Source: DATFYM01 sp035315065 (lineage in GTDB: Bacteria; Acidobacteriota; Terriglobia; UBA7540). From it: DNA of 38,781 nucleotides. Position 1 is the stretch's first letter. Each line of letters starts with the position of its first letter. A model generated the notes under the pieces. It had not been told where the DNA came from, did not search any database, and worked only from the letters and a program-made list of their open reading frames with translations. The stretch spans positions 1 to 38,781 of the forward strand of contig DATFYM010000087.1 in assembly GCA_035315065.1 (NCBI GenBank), written 5' to 3'. The position numbers were made by a program, and so were the translations under genes. Of this stretch, positions 1 to 7,296 are shown in pieces.

Positions 1-1
1 T

Positions 2-121
2 CCCTCTTGTCTCGATTTGATCACCCTCCTCCGCAAGGAAGCTGCCGAGCATCCCGAACTGCTGAAACAACTCGGCATTCAGCCTAGTTCCTCCCAGTTC
101 GTCGCTGCTGCTGCGGCTTAG
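2..121 (+). CDS. C-terminal end of an unknown protein (partial)
   Basis: The window opens inside a reading frame that ends with TAG at 119-121. The 39 visible residues contain an amphipathic stretch (LITLLRKEAAEHPELLKQL) followed by a Ser/Ala-rich tail ending in five alanines. No family can be assigned from so short a tail. It lies directly upstream of, and in the same frame as, a transposase remnant, so it may be the end of another decayed mobile gene. A GC-rich palindrome (GCGCGGGCATCCTGCCCGCGC split about its centre, 137-157) follows the stop. Confidence 0.35.
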   Translation, partial: PSCLDLITLLRKEAAEHPELLKQLGIQPSSSQFVAAAAA

Positions 122-187
122 AATGTAGAAACTCCAGGCGCGGGCATCCTGCCCGCGCGAAGGTCCCTTTCTCTGCGTTTGCTCTAG

Positions 188-436
188 CAGCAAGCGCGGG
201 CCCATAACCAAACCGAGGCAGGACGCCAGAGCCTGCGCCAGCGGGTAGTGGTGGAGCATCGGATCGCGCGGCTGGTGCAGTTGGGAATTCGCCAAAGTCG
301 ATACTTTGGGAGAACCAAGACCTGCCTGTAGGTGGTGATGGCCGCGGTGGTGGCGAACCTGAGCTTGGTGGTGGGATACGGCGTTTTCGTCGTCTGGAGC
401 CGAATCTTCGCTCGCCCCGAGCCAGCTTGGGCGTAG
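188..436 (+). pseudogene. Remnant of an IS1182-like DDE transposase (C-terminal end)
   Basis: Reading frame 2 gives LRQRVVVEHRIARLVQLGI, then SRYFGRTKT, then VVMAAVVANLSLVVG. This resembles the conserved C-terminal end of IS1182-family DDE transposases, where the catalytic glutamate region EHRIARLVQLG is followed by a YFGR-KT motif and a hydrophobic helix. An in-frame TAG at 329-331 falls where such proteins usually have Gln (CAG to TAG). Another TAG lies just upstream at 185-187, and the N-terminal catalytic domain is absent. The gene is therefore dead. Family assignment is from motif memory only. Confidence 0.6.
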
Positions 437-658
437 CCGATGGAGTGCGCAGACCACCACGCGAATTACCTCACGCGAACTGTCGGTTGAAGAACCCAGG
501 TTCCCGGACGGATTTCTAGCTCTAGCTTTCCTGCCAAGCATCTGGGCCTTCCTTAGCTCGGGAGCGGGACGCTCCCGCGACAGCGGCCGAGACGCCCGCG
601 CTACTTCCCATGGAGTGGCTTTTCACTCTTAAGTCGCACACCCGCCTGCCCCCGCCGT

Positions 659-687
659 TTGACAAGTCCATTCCCTCGGCGTACTAT
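659..687 (+). promoter_or_regulatory. Sigma-70-type promoter for the Smr-domain gene
   Basis: TTGACA (659-664) and TACTAT (682-687) are separated by exactly 17 nt. This is the best -35/-10 match in the 437-777 gap. It would start transcription near 694, leaving an 80-nt leader before the ATG at 778. Nothing else was found in that gap apart from GC-rich palindromic bits around 560-603. Confidence 0.65.
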
Positions 688-777
688 TGAAGTATCGATC
701 ACGCTTGGCGGTCGGCGCTTGGGTGGTCGCAGCGCCGCAAGAGCGACGGGGGAAGGTTCGTAAGGCGGGTTACAGAT

Positions 778-1149
778 ATGGATCAGCAGGTGGTTGGGCC
801 TCCGAAGACGTACAAAGCCCGCGTGCTCAATTTGGAAAACGGCCTGCCGACCGTAGACGAAGGCCGAAAGCGGCTTCTGGAGGAGGTCAAACGCAACAAA
901 CAGGATGGCGCCGTACTCAAAGTGATTCATGGCTACGGCTCGTCCGGAACCGGAGGAAAACTGCGGGAGGGTGTCCGCAAGTCCCTCCTCTTGCGGCGCA
1001 AAGAAGGAGCTATTCAGGCCTACGTTTGGGGTGAGAATTGGGATGCGTTCGACGAGACCGCCCGCTTGATCCTGGACCGCTGCCCTGACCTGCGGCGCGA
1101 TCCAGATCTGGCGAGGGGGAATCCGGGCATCACGATCGTTTTGGTCTGA
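778..1149 (+). CDS. Smr (small MutS-related) domain protein
   Basis: A 123-residue protein made almost entirely of one Smr domain. It starts with LNLENGLPTVDEGRKRLLEE, has the hallmark HGYGSSGTGGKLREGV near residues 57-72 and ends with the final strand ITIVLV. Smr domains are found at the C-terminus of MutS2 and as stand-alone proteins; several are nucleases acting on DNA or RNA (family knowledge). In the usual LDLHG motif the first histidine is replaced (LNLENG), so one typical active-site residue is missing while the second, in HGYG, is kept. The start is the ATG at 778, preceded by a clear promoter but no strong ribosome-binding site. Confidence 0.75.
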   Translation: MDQQVVGPPKTYKARVLNLENGLPTVDEGRKRLLEEVKRNKQDGAVLKVIHGYGSSGTGGKLREGVRKSLLLRRKEGAIQAYVWGENWDAFDETARLILDRCPDLRRDPDLARGNPGITIVLV

Positions 1150-1355
1150 AGGAGCCTCGACCACAGAGAAACAGAGGCACAGAGGAGATGGAAGGATTCA
1201 GGCAACAGGCGACGTCCTTAAGTAATCTTCCTGCTCTTGCCTGTATTGAATTACAATTACGGTTAATTAAATTATATGTAACTTTTATGCCGTATTAGGC
1301 GCTATAAACGATCGATCCGGCGGCTCGCAGTGAAAACAGGCCTCTGACAATCGGG

Positions 1356-1860
1356 TTTGAATGGGGTCGAGGGAGGCGAGGCAGGTGAGTTTTGAGAGGA
1401 CCGAAGCCACTGACTTATTGAAAACAAAGGACGGGTCTCTGGACCGAACCCAATACGAACCCAATTTCTTGGAAAGGAGAGACGACAGAGGTCGGATAAG
1501 GAAAGCCCGGAAGCAGTAACGTGCTGTAACGTCGCCCGGTGGACTGGATTATCGAGCTTCCTTCCGACTTGGCAACCTTTGTTTTTTCTGGACCGAAGCC
1601 ACCAATGTATTGAAAACAAAGAAAGGCGTCCTGGACCGAACCCAATTTCTTGGAAAGAGGGAGATAATAGAAAGGGAGCTTTGGAACTGTAACGTGCTGT
1701 AACGCGGCTGGCCTGGAGAGGAGAAGGGAAAAGACAGGCTATTCGAGTCGATAAAGCGTATCCCCATGCAATGATTTCTTGGGGACCGAAGCCACCAATG
1801 TATTGAAAACAAACGATCGCATTCTGGACCGAACCCAACACGAACCCATTTCGGAAAGAA
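1356..1860. repeat. Three degenerate units of a ~192-bp repeat (block A) with one block B
   Basis: A core starting GGACCGAAGCCAC occurs at 1398, 1590 and 1783, each followed 43 nt later by GGACCGAACCCAA (1441, 1633, 1826). The unit spacing is 192 and 193 bp. Two of the inter-core stretches carry GTAACGTGCTGTAACG (1516, 1689). Block B (TTTGAATGGGGTCG, 1356-1369) precedes the first unit. Reading frames through the repeats give similar peptides but no known domain, so I treat the stretch as non-coding. The 1150-1355 segment holds one arm of an ACAGAGG-type repeat (1160-1190) and an AT-rich patch (1230-1310). Confidence 0.75.
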
Positions 1861-1973
1861 CGTCAGAGTAGAGGACCATCTCGCGTCGATTTTTTCATAA
1901 GAAGCCATCATGTCAAGACCTAATTAGGATAAGACCTTTGTTTCATGGAAAGCGACCATTCTGATCGAGAATT

Positions 1974-3194
1974 ATGACAGCGGCTAACGCAAACTTGGCC
2001 TATCTCGACTGTTCGTCGGGGATCAGCGGCGACATGCTGCTGGGCGCCCTGCTGGACGCGGGCCTGCCCCTGGACTGGTTCTGCTCGGAACTCAAGAAGA
2101 TCCCGGTGGGCGCCTACGAAGTTGATGTGCGGCGAGTGCTGCGCTCCGGCTTGGCCGGTACACAGTTGACTTTTCACATCCCGTCCCAGCAACCGCACCG
2201 TCACCTGCATCAAATCGAAGAGATGCTCGGGGCAAGCGCCCTGTCGGAAAGCGTCCGGGAGCGGGCACGGAGGATTTTCAACCGTTTGGCAGAGGTCGAG
2301 GGGAAGCTGCACGATATGCCCCCTTCAAAAGTGCACTTCCACGAGGTTGGAGCCGTGGATGCGATCCTGGATATCACCGGCGCCTGCCTCGGCTTGGAGC
2401 GGCTTGGCCTCAAGGAGTTGGTTTGCTCGCCGCTCAACCTGGGCGGCGGCCGAGTTGACGCGGTGCACGGTTCGCTCCCAGTCCCGGCGCCGGCCACGAC
2501 GGAGTTGCTGCGGGGCATTCCCGTCTACTCCTCGGGCGTGGAGGCGGAGTTGGTGACGCCGACTGGCGCGGCGCTCGTGGCGGAGTTGGCGTCGAGCTTC
2601 GGCCCCATCCCGGCCATGAAGATCGAGAGGGTGGGGTACGGCGTCGGCAGCAAGGAGATCAAAGGTCACCCGAACCTGCTGCGGCTCCTCGTGGGCGAAC
2701 GGGTTGCTGCTACGATTACACTTGTAAAGGCACAGGGCTCGCACCCCGTTGCGGAGGATGTGGTTTCGGTGATCGAGGCCAACGTGGACGATATGAGCCC
2801 GCAGCTTTTCGGTTATTTTGAGGAGAAAGCCCTCGCTCTGGGCGCCCTGGACGTGACCTCGACGGCCGTGCAAATGAAGAAGAACCGCCCGGGGATCGGG
2901 ATCACCGTGCTCTGCCGCCGGGAGGATTCGGACAAGATCGCGGAGATGTTTTTCTTAGAAACTACAACAATAGGAATTAGGATCCACTACGTCCGCCGCC
3001 AGTTGCTGGAGCGGGAGTTGGTGACCGTAGAGACCGATTACGGTCCGGCGCGGGTGAAGGTGGCCAGCCGTGACGGGAGCGTCCTTAATATCGCACCAGA
3101 ATACGACGATTGTAGTAAGTTGGCCAAAGAGAAGTCCGTGCCCCTGAAGCAGGTGATGCTGGATGCTCAAATGGCCTATCGGCAGGGAAGGTAG
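1974..3194 (+). CDS. larC: LarC: nickel-pincer cofactor biosynthesis, nickel insertion (DUF111)
   Basis: A 406-residue protein. LarC is the CTP-dependent cyclometallase that inserts nickel into the pyridinium bis-thiocarboxylate nucleotide to finish the nickel-pincer cofactor of lactate racemase and relatives (family knowledge). The family signature is clear: LDCSSGISGDMLLGALLDAG (residues 11-30), VHFHEVGAVDAILD (120-133), HGSLPVPAPAT (155-165), TPTGAAL and the C-terminal EANVDDMSPQ region. In Lactiplantibacillus plantarum the gene is split by a programmed frameshift, but here both halves are one continuous frame. No larA, larB or larE is visible nearby, so this copy stands alone next to metG. 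The start is the ATG at 1974; no strong ribosome-binding site precedes it. Confidence 0.93.
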   Translation: MTAANANLAYLDCSSGISGDMLLGALLDAGLPLDWFCSELKKIPVGAYEVDVRRVLRSGLAGTQLTFHIPSQQPHRHLHQIEEMLGASALSESVRERARRIFNRLAEVEGKLHDMPPSKVHFHEVGAVDAILDITGACLGLERLGLKELVCSPLNLGGGRVDAVHGSLPVPAPATTELLRGIPVYSSGVEAELVTPTGAALVAELASSFGPIPAMKIERVGYGVGSKEIKGHPNLLRLLVGERVAATITLVKAQGSHPVAEDVVSVIEANVDDMSPQLFGYFEEKALALGALDVTSTAVQMKKNRPGIGITVLCRREDSDKIAEMFFLETTTIGIRIHYVRRQLLERELVTVETDYGPARVKVASRDGSVLNIAPEYDDCSKLAKEKSVPLKQVMLDAQMAYRQGR

Positions 3195-3346
3195 ACGCTA
3201 GACAGTAGATGGTAGATGGTAGACGGTAGACGGGAAAAGGGTCTGCTCTTGTTCTCCATCGCGCCATATGCTGTATGCCGATGGCTGCTGTCGCTTCCCT
3301 TATGCTGTATGATATGCCGTCTATTAACTACTATTGTAGAATGTAA
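3195..3346. repeat. Intergenic low-complexity hairpin-type repeat (larC-metG)
   Basis: The left part is a run of AGTAGATGGTAGATGGTAG-like units (3200-3235). The right part carries two TATGCTGTATG units (3267, 3302) and a weak complement of the left arm (3319-3342). Pairing is much poorer than in the other hairpins of this window. Confidence 0.4.
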
Positions 3347-3352
3347 TTGATC

Positions 3353-5776
3353 ATGCGGACTTTCTACCTGACCACGCCGATCTATTACCCTAACGCCCGG
3401 CCGCACGTCGGCTCAACCTATACTACAATTGTCTGCGACGTGATCGCCCGCTACAAGCGCATGTGCGGCTACGACGTGGATGGCGTGGCGTTTCTGACTG
3501 GCACCGACGAGCATGGGGAGAAGATCGAGCGCGCCGCCGAAGCCGCCGGGGTATCGCCTCAGAAGTTTGTGGCCGAGAAACGCGAGCTGTTTGTCAGTCT
3601 TTGGGAGAAGCTCGGCATCCCGGTGAGCGTCTATCCCGAAGCCGCGCCGCACGCGCTTCGCTTTATCTACACGACCCATCCGGACCACACCAAGTCCGTG
3701 CAGCGCATCCTGATTCGCGCCCGAGAGCGCGGCTACATTGAAAAGCGGCGCTACGAAGGTCGCTATTGCATCTCCGACGAGCGCTATATCTCTGACGGCA
3801 CTGACCCGGTGAACTGCGACATTTGCGGCCGGCCGGCGGAGTTGATCAGCGAGGAGAACTACTTTTTCCGCCTCTCTGCCTTTGAGAAGCCGCTGCTCGA
3901 TTTCTACCAGCAGCACCCGGAGTTTGTGCAACCCGACTACCGGCGCAACGAGGTGATGAGTTTTGTCAAAAGTGGCCTCCGCGATATCTCCATCAGCCGC
4001 AAGCGTCTGAAGTGGGGCATCCCCTGGCCGGACGACCCCGAGCAGGTCTTCTACGTGTGGTTCGACGCCCTCATCAGCTATATGACCGGCATCGGCTACG
4101 CCCAGGGCGAAAACGGCAACGCGGACTTCCAGAAGTACTGGCGCAATACTGGCCAGGTGCCGGGTGTCAGGGGCCAAGTGTCACAAGATCAGCCTGGCAC
4201 CCGGAACCTGGAACCCGACACCGGCTCCGGAGAGATCGTGCACATGATCGGTAAGGATATTCTGCGCTTCCACGCCGTCTACTGGCCGGCGTTCCTGATG
4301 GCCGCCTATCCCGATCAACCGGAGATGCTGCCGACCACGGTCTTTGCCCACGGCTGGCTCTACTACGAGCAAGACAAGATGTCGAAGTCAAAGGGCAACG
4401 TAGTGTATCCGGAGCCGATTGTCGACGCGCTCGATTCATTTGGTGCACCCGGCAACGATGCGCTGCGCTATTACCTTCTGCGCGAGGCACCCTTCGGGCA
4501 GGATATGAGCTTTTCGTATGATGCGCTGATTCAGCGATTCAATTCGGATTTGGCTAATGATCTGGGCAATCTGGCGAACCGCACCGTAACGATGCTGAAC
4601 CGGTACTTTGGCGGCGAGCTTCCGGAGCCCATGGTCGACTGGAGAATTCTAACCGGCTTAATCAAGGGGGATCCGGATGCGCTGGCGAAGTCAGAGCTTG
4701 TTCCGCAGGATGCAGTCGATTTTATCAAGGAGTCGGGGACCTTCAGAATTGTCACAGAATCTGAGATACTGCGCGAGTCTTTCACCAGTCGTTTCGATCA
4801 ATACGACTTCTTTTACGCTCTAGCCAACACGTTCGGGCTTCCCGACGAAGCTGAACGCAAGGACTTGCCCGCCGAGGCCAGGAAATACCTTGCCGACGAT
4901 GGAGAAGATCGGCAGACCTTTCTCGCGCGGGTCAACAAGTATCTCTCCGACAACGCGCCGTGGAGACTCGCGGAAGCCGATTTCCAAGGCAACCGCGAGA
5001 AGATTGCAACCATGCTCGGCGCCGCAGCCGAGGCTCTGCGATTTGTCGCGGTACTGCTGGCCCCCGTCATCCCCCGGAGCGCCCAGCGTATCTGGAAGCA
5101 ACTAGGCTGCGAGGGTAAAGTCAAGAATCAGCGCATCGACCAGCTCAAGTGGGGCGGCCTGAAGCCCGGCACCCAAGTAGGCAAGGCTGAGCCTATCTTC
5201 CCGCGTCTCGATAAGGCAGCCACGCTGGCCAAACTTCACGAACTGGCCGAGGCCGACCTCGGACGCGAGAAGAAACCTGGCCCTATTCAGGTATCATTAA
5301 AGGAGGTATCATCCAAGGTGGAATCACAACCAGAACAGCAACCCATCGCCGCCGAGGCTCTGCGAACCCCGAACCCCGAACCCCAAACCCCGAGCCCCGA
5401 GCCGCCAGTCCCCGGCTCTTCCGCCCCGGCTCCCGTCCCAACGGACCAGAAGATCGCCATCGATGACTTCACCAAAGTGGAGATGCGCGTGGGCCAGATA
5501 CTCTCGGCGGAGCCGATTCCCAAGGCGACGAAGCTGCTCAAGGTTCAAGTGGACATCGGCACGGAAGTGCGACAGGTGTGTGCCGGTATCGCCGAATACT
5601 ACAAGCCCGAGGACTTGGTGGGCATGAAAGTGGTCGTGGTGGCCAACCTCCAGCCTCGCAAGATGCGCGGCGTCGAATCAAATGGAATGATTGTGGCCGC
5701 GTCGGTGGGCGAAGAAGGCCGTCCCGTCCTGGTGACCTTCAAGGAAGATGTTCCCAACGGCACCAGGTTGAAATAG
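3353..5776 (+). CDS. metG: Methionyl-tRNA synthetase with C-terminal tRNA-binding domain
   Basis: Charges tRNA-Met with methionine in the cytoplasm. The class I signatures are HVGS (residues 18-21, the HIGH motif) and DKMSKSKGN (KMSKS at 342-346). Residues 700-807 form the EMAP/Trbp111-type tRNA-binding domain (FTKVEMRVGQI to VPNGTRLK). At 807 residues it is longer than usual. The extra length comes from a repeat-derived insert at about residues 267-290, an unusual acidic stretch of ~60 residues in the anticodon-binding helical region, and a Pro/Glu-rich linker (about 650-698) whose DNA is a run of CCCCGAA units. The zinc knuckle looks degenerate: YCISD and CDIC give three cysteines instead of four. 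The ATG at 3353 is preferred over an in-frame TTG two codons upstream. Confidence 0.95.
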   Translation: MRTFYLTTPIYYPNARPHVGSTYTTIVCDVIARYKRMCGYDVDGVAFLTGTDEHGEKIERAAEAAGVSPQKFVAEKRELFVSLWEKLGIPVSVYPEAAPHALRFIYTTHPDHTKSVQRILIRARERGYIEKRRYEGRYCISDERYISDGTDPVNCDICGRPAELISEENYFFRLSAFEKPLLDFYQQHPEFVQPDYRRNEVMSFVKSGLRDISISRKRLKWGIPWPDDPEQVFYVWFDALISYMTGIGYAQGENGNADFQKYWRNTGQVPGVRGQVSQDQPGTRNLEPDTGSGEIVHMIGKDILRFHAVYWPAFLMAAYPDQPEMLPTTVFAHGWLYYEQDKMSKSKGNVVYPEPIVDALDSFGAPGNDALRYYLLREAPFGQDMSFSYDALIQRFNSDLANDLGNLANRTVTMLNRYFGGELPEPMVDWRILTGLIKGDPDALAKSELVPQDAVDFIKESGTFRIVTESEILRESFTSRFDQYDFFYALANTFGLPDEAERKDLPAEARKYLADDGEDRQTFLARVNKYLSDNAPWRLAEADFQGNREKIATMLGAAAEALRFVAVLLAPVIPRSAQRIWKQLGCEGKVKNQRIDQLKWGGLKPGTQVGKAEPIFPRLDKAATLAKLHELAEADLGREKKPGPIQVSLKEVSSKVESQPEQQPIAAEALRTPNPEPQTPSPEPPVPGSSAPAPVPTDQKIAIDDFTKVEMRVGQILSAEPIPKATKLLKVQVDIGTEVRQVCAGIAEYYKPEDLVGMKVVVVANLQPRKMRGVESNGMIVAASVGEEGRPVLVTFKEDVPNGTRLK
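4152..4224. repeat. Hairpin-type repeat translated in frame inside metG
   Basis: The left half (GGCCAGGTGCCGGGTGTCAG, from 4152) and right half (about 4193-4224, ending GAACCCGACACCGGC) are imperfect reverse complements with the same gtgtc/gacacc vocabulary as the arms around the IVP gene. It encodes about 24 extra residues between the catalytic-domain segments FQKYWRNTG and SGEIVHMIGKDI, a place where synthetases normally have only a short loop. Confidence 0.55.
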
Positions 5777-5831
5777 GTGTCGGGGGCCAGGGGATTCAGT
5801 CATTGAGTCATCGGGTCATTGAGCCATTGAG
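5776..5831. repeat. Left arm of a 55-bp inverted repeat flanking the four-helix-bundle gene
   Basis: Begins on the last base of the metG stop codon (GGTGTCGGGGG...) and contains CATTGAGTCATCGGGTCATT. It is an imperfect reverse complement (about 85 % by eye) of 6258-6312. Confidence 0.85.
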
Positions 5832-5864
5832 AAGGCAAACCCTGACTCACGCCGAGAGCTGGTA

Positions 5865-6239
5865 TTGTTGGGTGAACGACAACGCGGGACCTTGCCTGAG
5901 CAATTGAGGGAGCGAACGAAACGGTTCGCGATCCGAATCGTGAAGTTGTTTCGGCAACTGCCGAAAACGGATGAGGCTCGGGTGCTGGGAAAGCAGGTCC
6001 TGCGGGCGGGAACTTCGGTTGCCGCCAACTACCGGGCGGTTTGTCGAGCGCGCTCCAAGGCGGAGTTTATCTCGAAAATCGGAGTCGTGGTTGAGGAGGC
6101 GGACGAAACAGTATTCTGGTTGGAACTGTTGGTTGAATGCGGCGTGGTGTCTACAAGCCGAATGGAGAACTTGCTCGTCGAAGCAAACGAATTGCTCGCA
6201 ATCTCCGCCGCGTCGCAACGAACAGCAAGAGGTCAATGA
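5865..6239 (+). CDS. Four-helix-bundle protein (23S rRNA intervening-sequence protein type)
   Basis: 124 residues, all helical. The features LPEQLRERTKRFAIRIVKLF, VLGKQVLRAGTSVAANYRAV (about 41-60), RSKAEFISKIGVVVEEADET and the closing helix LLVEANELLAI are diagnostic of the S23/IVP family. These proteins are encoded inside intervening sequences of 23S rRNA genes and, more often, as single genes scattered in genomes. They form pentameric bundles related to the Avd protein of diversity-generating retroelements; their role is unknown (family knowledge). The start is probably TTG at 5865 or 5868, as no ATG or GTG is available. The gene fills the metG-tatD gap together with its two inverted-repeat arms, like a cargo gene in a small cassette. 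Confidence 0.88.
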   Translation: MLGERQRGTLPEQLRERTKRFAIRIVKLFRQLPKTDEARVLGKQVLRAGTSVAANYRAVCRARSKAEFISKIGVVVEEADETVFWLELLVECGVVSTSRMENLLVEANELLAISAASQRTARGQ

Positions 6240-6257
6240 AGGAACTCATCTTTCGTT

Positions 6258-6312
6258 TCAATGGCTCAATGGCCCGATGACTCAATGACTCAATTCTCGG
6301 TCGCCTGACACC
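6258..6312. repeat. Right arm of the 55-bp inverted repeat flanking the four-helix-bundle gene
   Basis: Contains CCCGATGACTCAATGACTCA and ends GACACC, immediately before the tatD start codon at 6314. It pairs with 5776-5831, so the two arms and the enclosed gene occupy the whole 537-bp metG-tatD interval. Confidence 0.85.
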
Positions 6313-6313
6313 T

Positions 6314-7129
6314 ATGTTTCTGGATTCACACTGTCACCTCGACGACTCCGACTTTGATTCCGATCGTGAGGCAGTGATCGAGAGAGCGCGGGCAGCAGGG
6401 CTGCGCTACCTGCTGACCATCGGCGGGGCGAATGGCCCCGACTCGATGGCAGCGTCGGTTCCGCTTGCCGAAGCGCACCAGTGGATCTGGGCCGCCGCCG
6501 GCATTCATCCTCACGAAGCGAGCAAGGCGGAGGAGCGGCACTTCGATGAGTTGCGCCGGTTGGCGCAGCATCCTAAATTTGTGGCGATCGGGGAAATCGG
6601 CTTGGACTATTACTATGACCACTCGCCACACGACGTCCAGCAACAGGTGCTGGTGCGGCAACTGGATCTGGCACGCGAGCTGAAGCTGCCGGTGATCATC
6701 CACTGCCGTGATGCGTGGCCTGACCTCCGCGACCTGGTTCGCAGCCACTGGCAGTCGGCGGGCCTGAGCGGAATTCTGCACTGCTTCTCGGGCACGCGGG
6801 AAGACGCTTTCGAGCTGATGGACGCGGGGTTTCTGGTCTCTTTTGCGGGGAACGTAACTTTCAAGAAGGCGGAGAACCTCCGCGCCGTGGCTCGCGAGGT
6901 TCCACTCGATCGCTTGCTGACCGAGACCGACAGCCCGTATCTCGCCCCCGTGCCCTATCGCGGCAAGCGCAACGAGCCGGCGTTCGTGGCGGAAGTGACG
7001 CGCCAGTTGGCCCAGCTTCACGGCCTGAGCGACGAGGAGGTTGGAGGTCAGACGACGGAGAATTTCTGTCGATTTTTGAGTGTAGAACCTTCGTGTACGG
7101 CAGCTCGCCTGGTCACAGGGATGTCCTGA
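6314..7129 (+). CDS. TatD-family metal-dependent deoxyribonuclease
   Basis: 271 residues, the usual length for the family. TatD proteins are amidohydrolase-fold 3'-5' DNases and RNases that need divalent metal. The metal ligands are all visible: DSHCHLDD (His6, His8), GEIGLDYYYD (Glu near 94), VIIHCRDAW (His near 130), GILHCFSGT (His near 156) and TETDSPYLAP (Asp near 206). The partnership metG-tatD is common in bacteria, since TatD (YabD/YcfH type) often lies just downstream of metG; here the IVP cassette sits between them. Start ATG 6314, directly after the right arm of the inverted repeat. The last ~20 residues are not conserved. Confidence 0.92.
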   Translation: MFLDSHCHLDDSDFDSDREAVIERARAAGLRYLLTIGGANGPDSMAASVPLAEAHQWIWAAAGIHPHEASKAEERHFDELRRLAQHPKFVAIGEIGLDYYYDHSPHDVQQQVLVRQLDLARELKLPVIIHCRDAWPDLRDLVRSHWQSAGLSGILHCFSGTREDAFELMDAGFLVSFAGNVTFKKAENLRAVAREVPLDRLLTETDSPYLAPVPYRGKRNEPAFVAEVTRQLAQLHGLSDEEVGGQTTENFCRFLSVEPSCTAARLVTGMS

Positions 7130-7296
7130 ACTTCCGAAGGCAGAGCGACGAGAGTGGGTTTTACGTCGCCGCCGGGTTAAAGTACGCCGGCTGAATCTCG
7201 GGACAAAACAGCTACTCGAGAAAGTGAGCCCACCCCGCCCTCTTTCGGGCTATGCTACAAGTGTGCGCTGAGTTGGGCAAAGGCGGCATCCAAAAG

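Noticed and set aside
601..1164. Minus-strand coding frame over the Smr gene
   Set aside because: It is the shadow of the Smr gene, which has the domain signature and a promoter.
1398..1850. CRISPR array
   Set aside because: Only three units, imperfect, with ~192-bp spacing and partly conserved spacers; no cas genes are in the window.
1302..1911. Overlapping minus-strand frames encoding repeated peptides such as CFQYIGGFGP and FSIHWWLRS
   Set aside because: The peptide similarity follows from the DNA repeats; the frames shift between units, have no ribosome-binding sites and no known domain.
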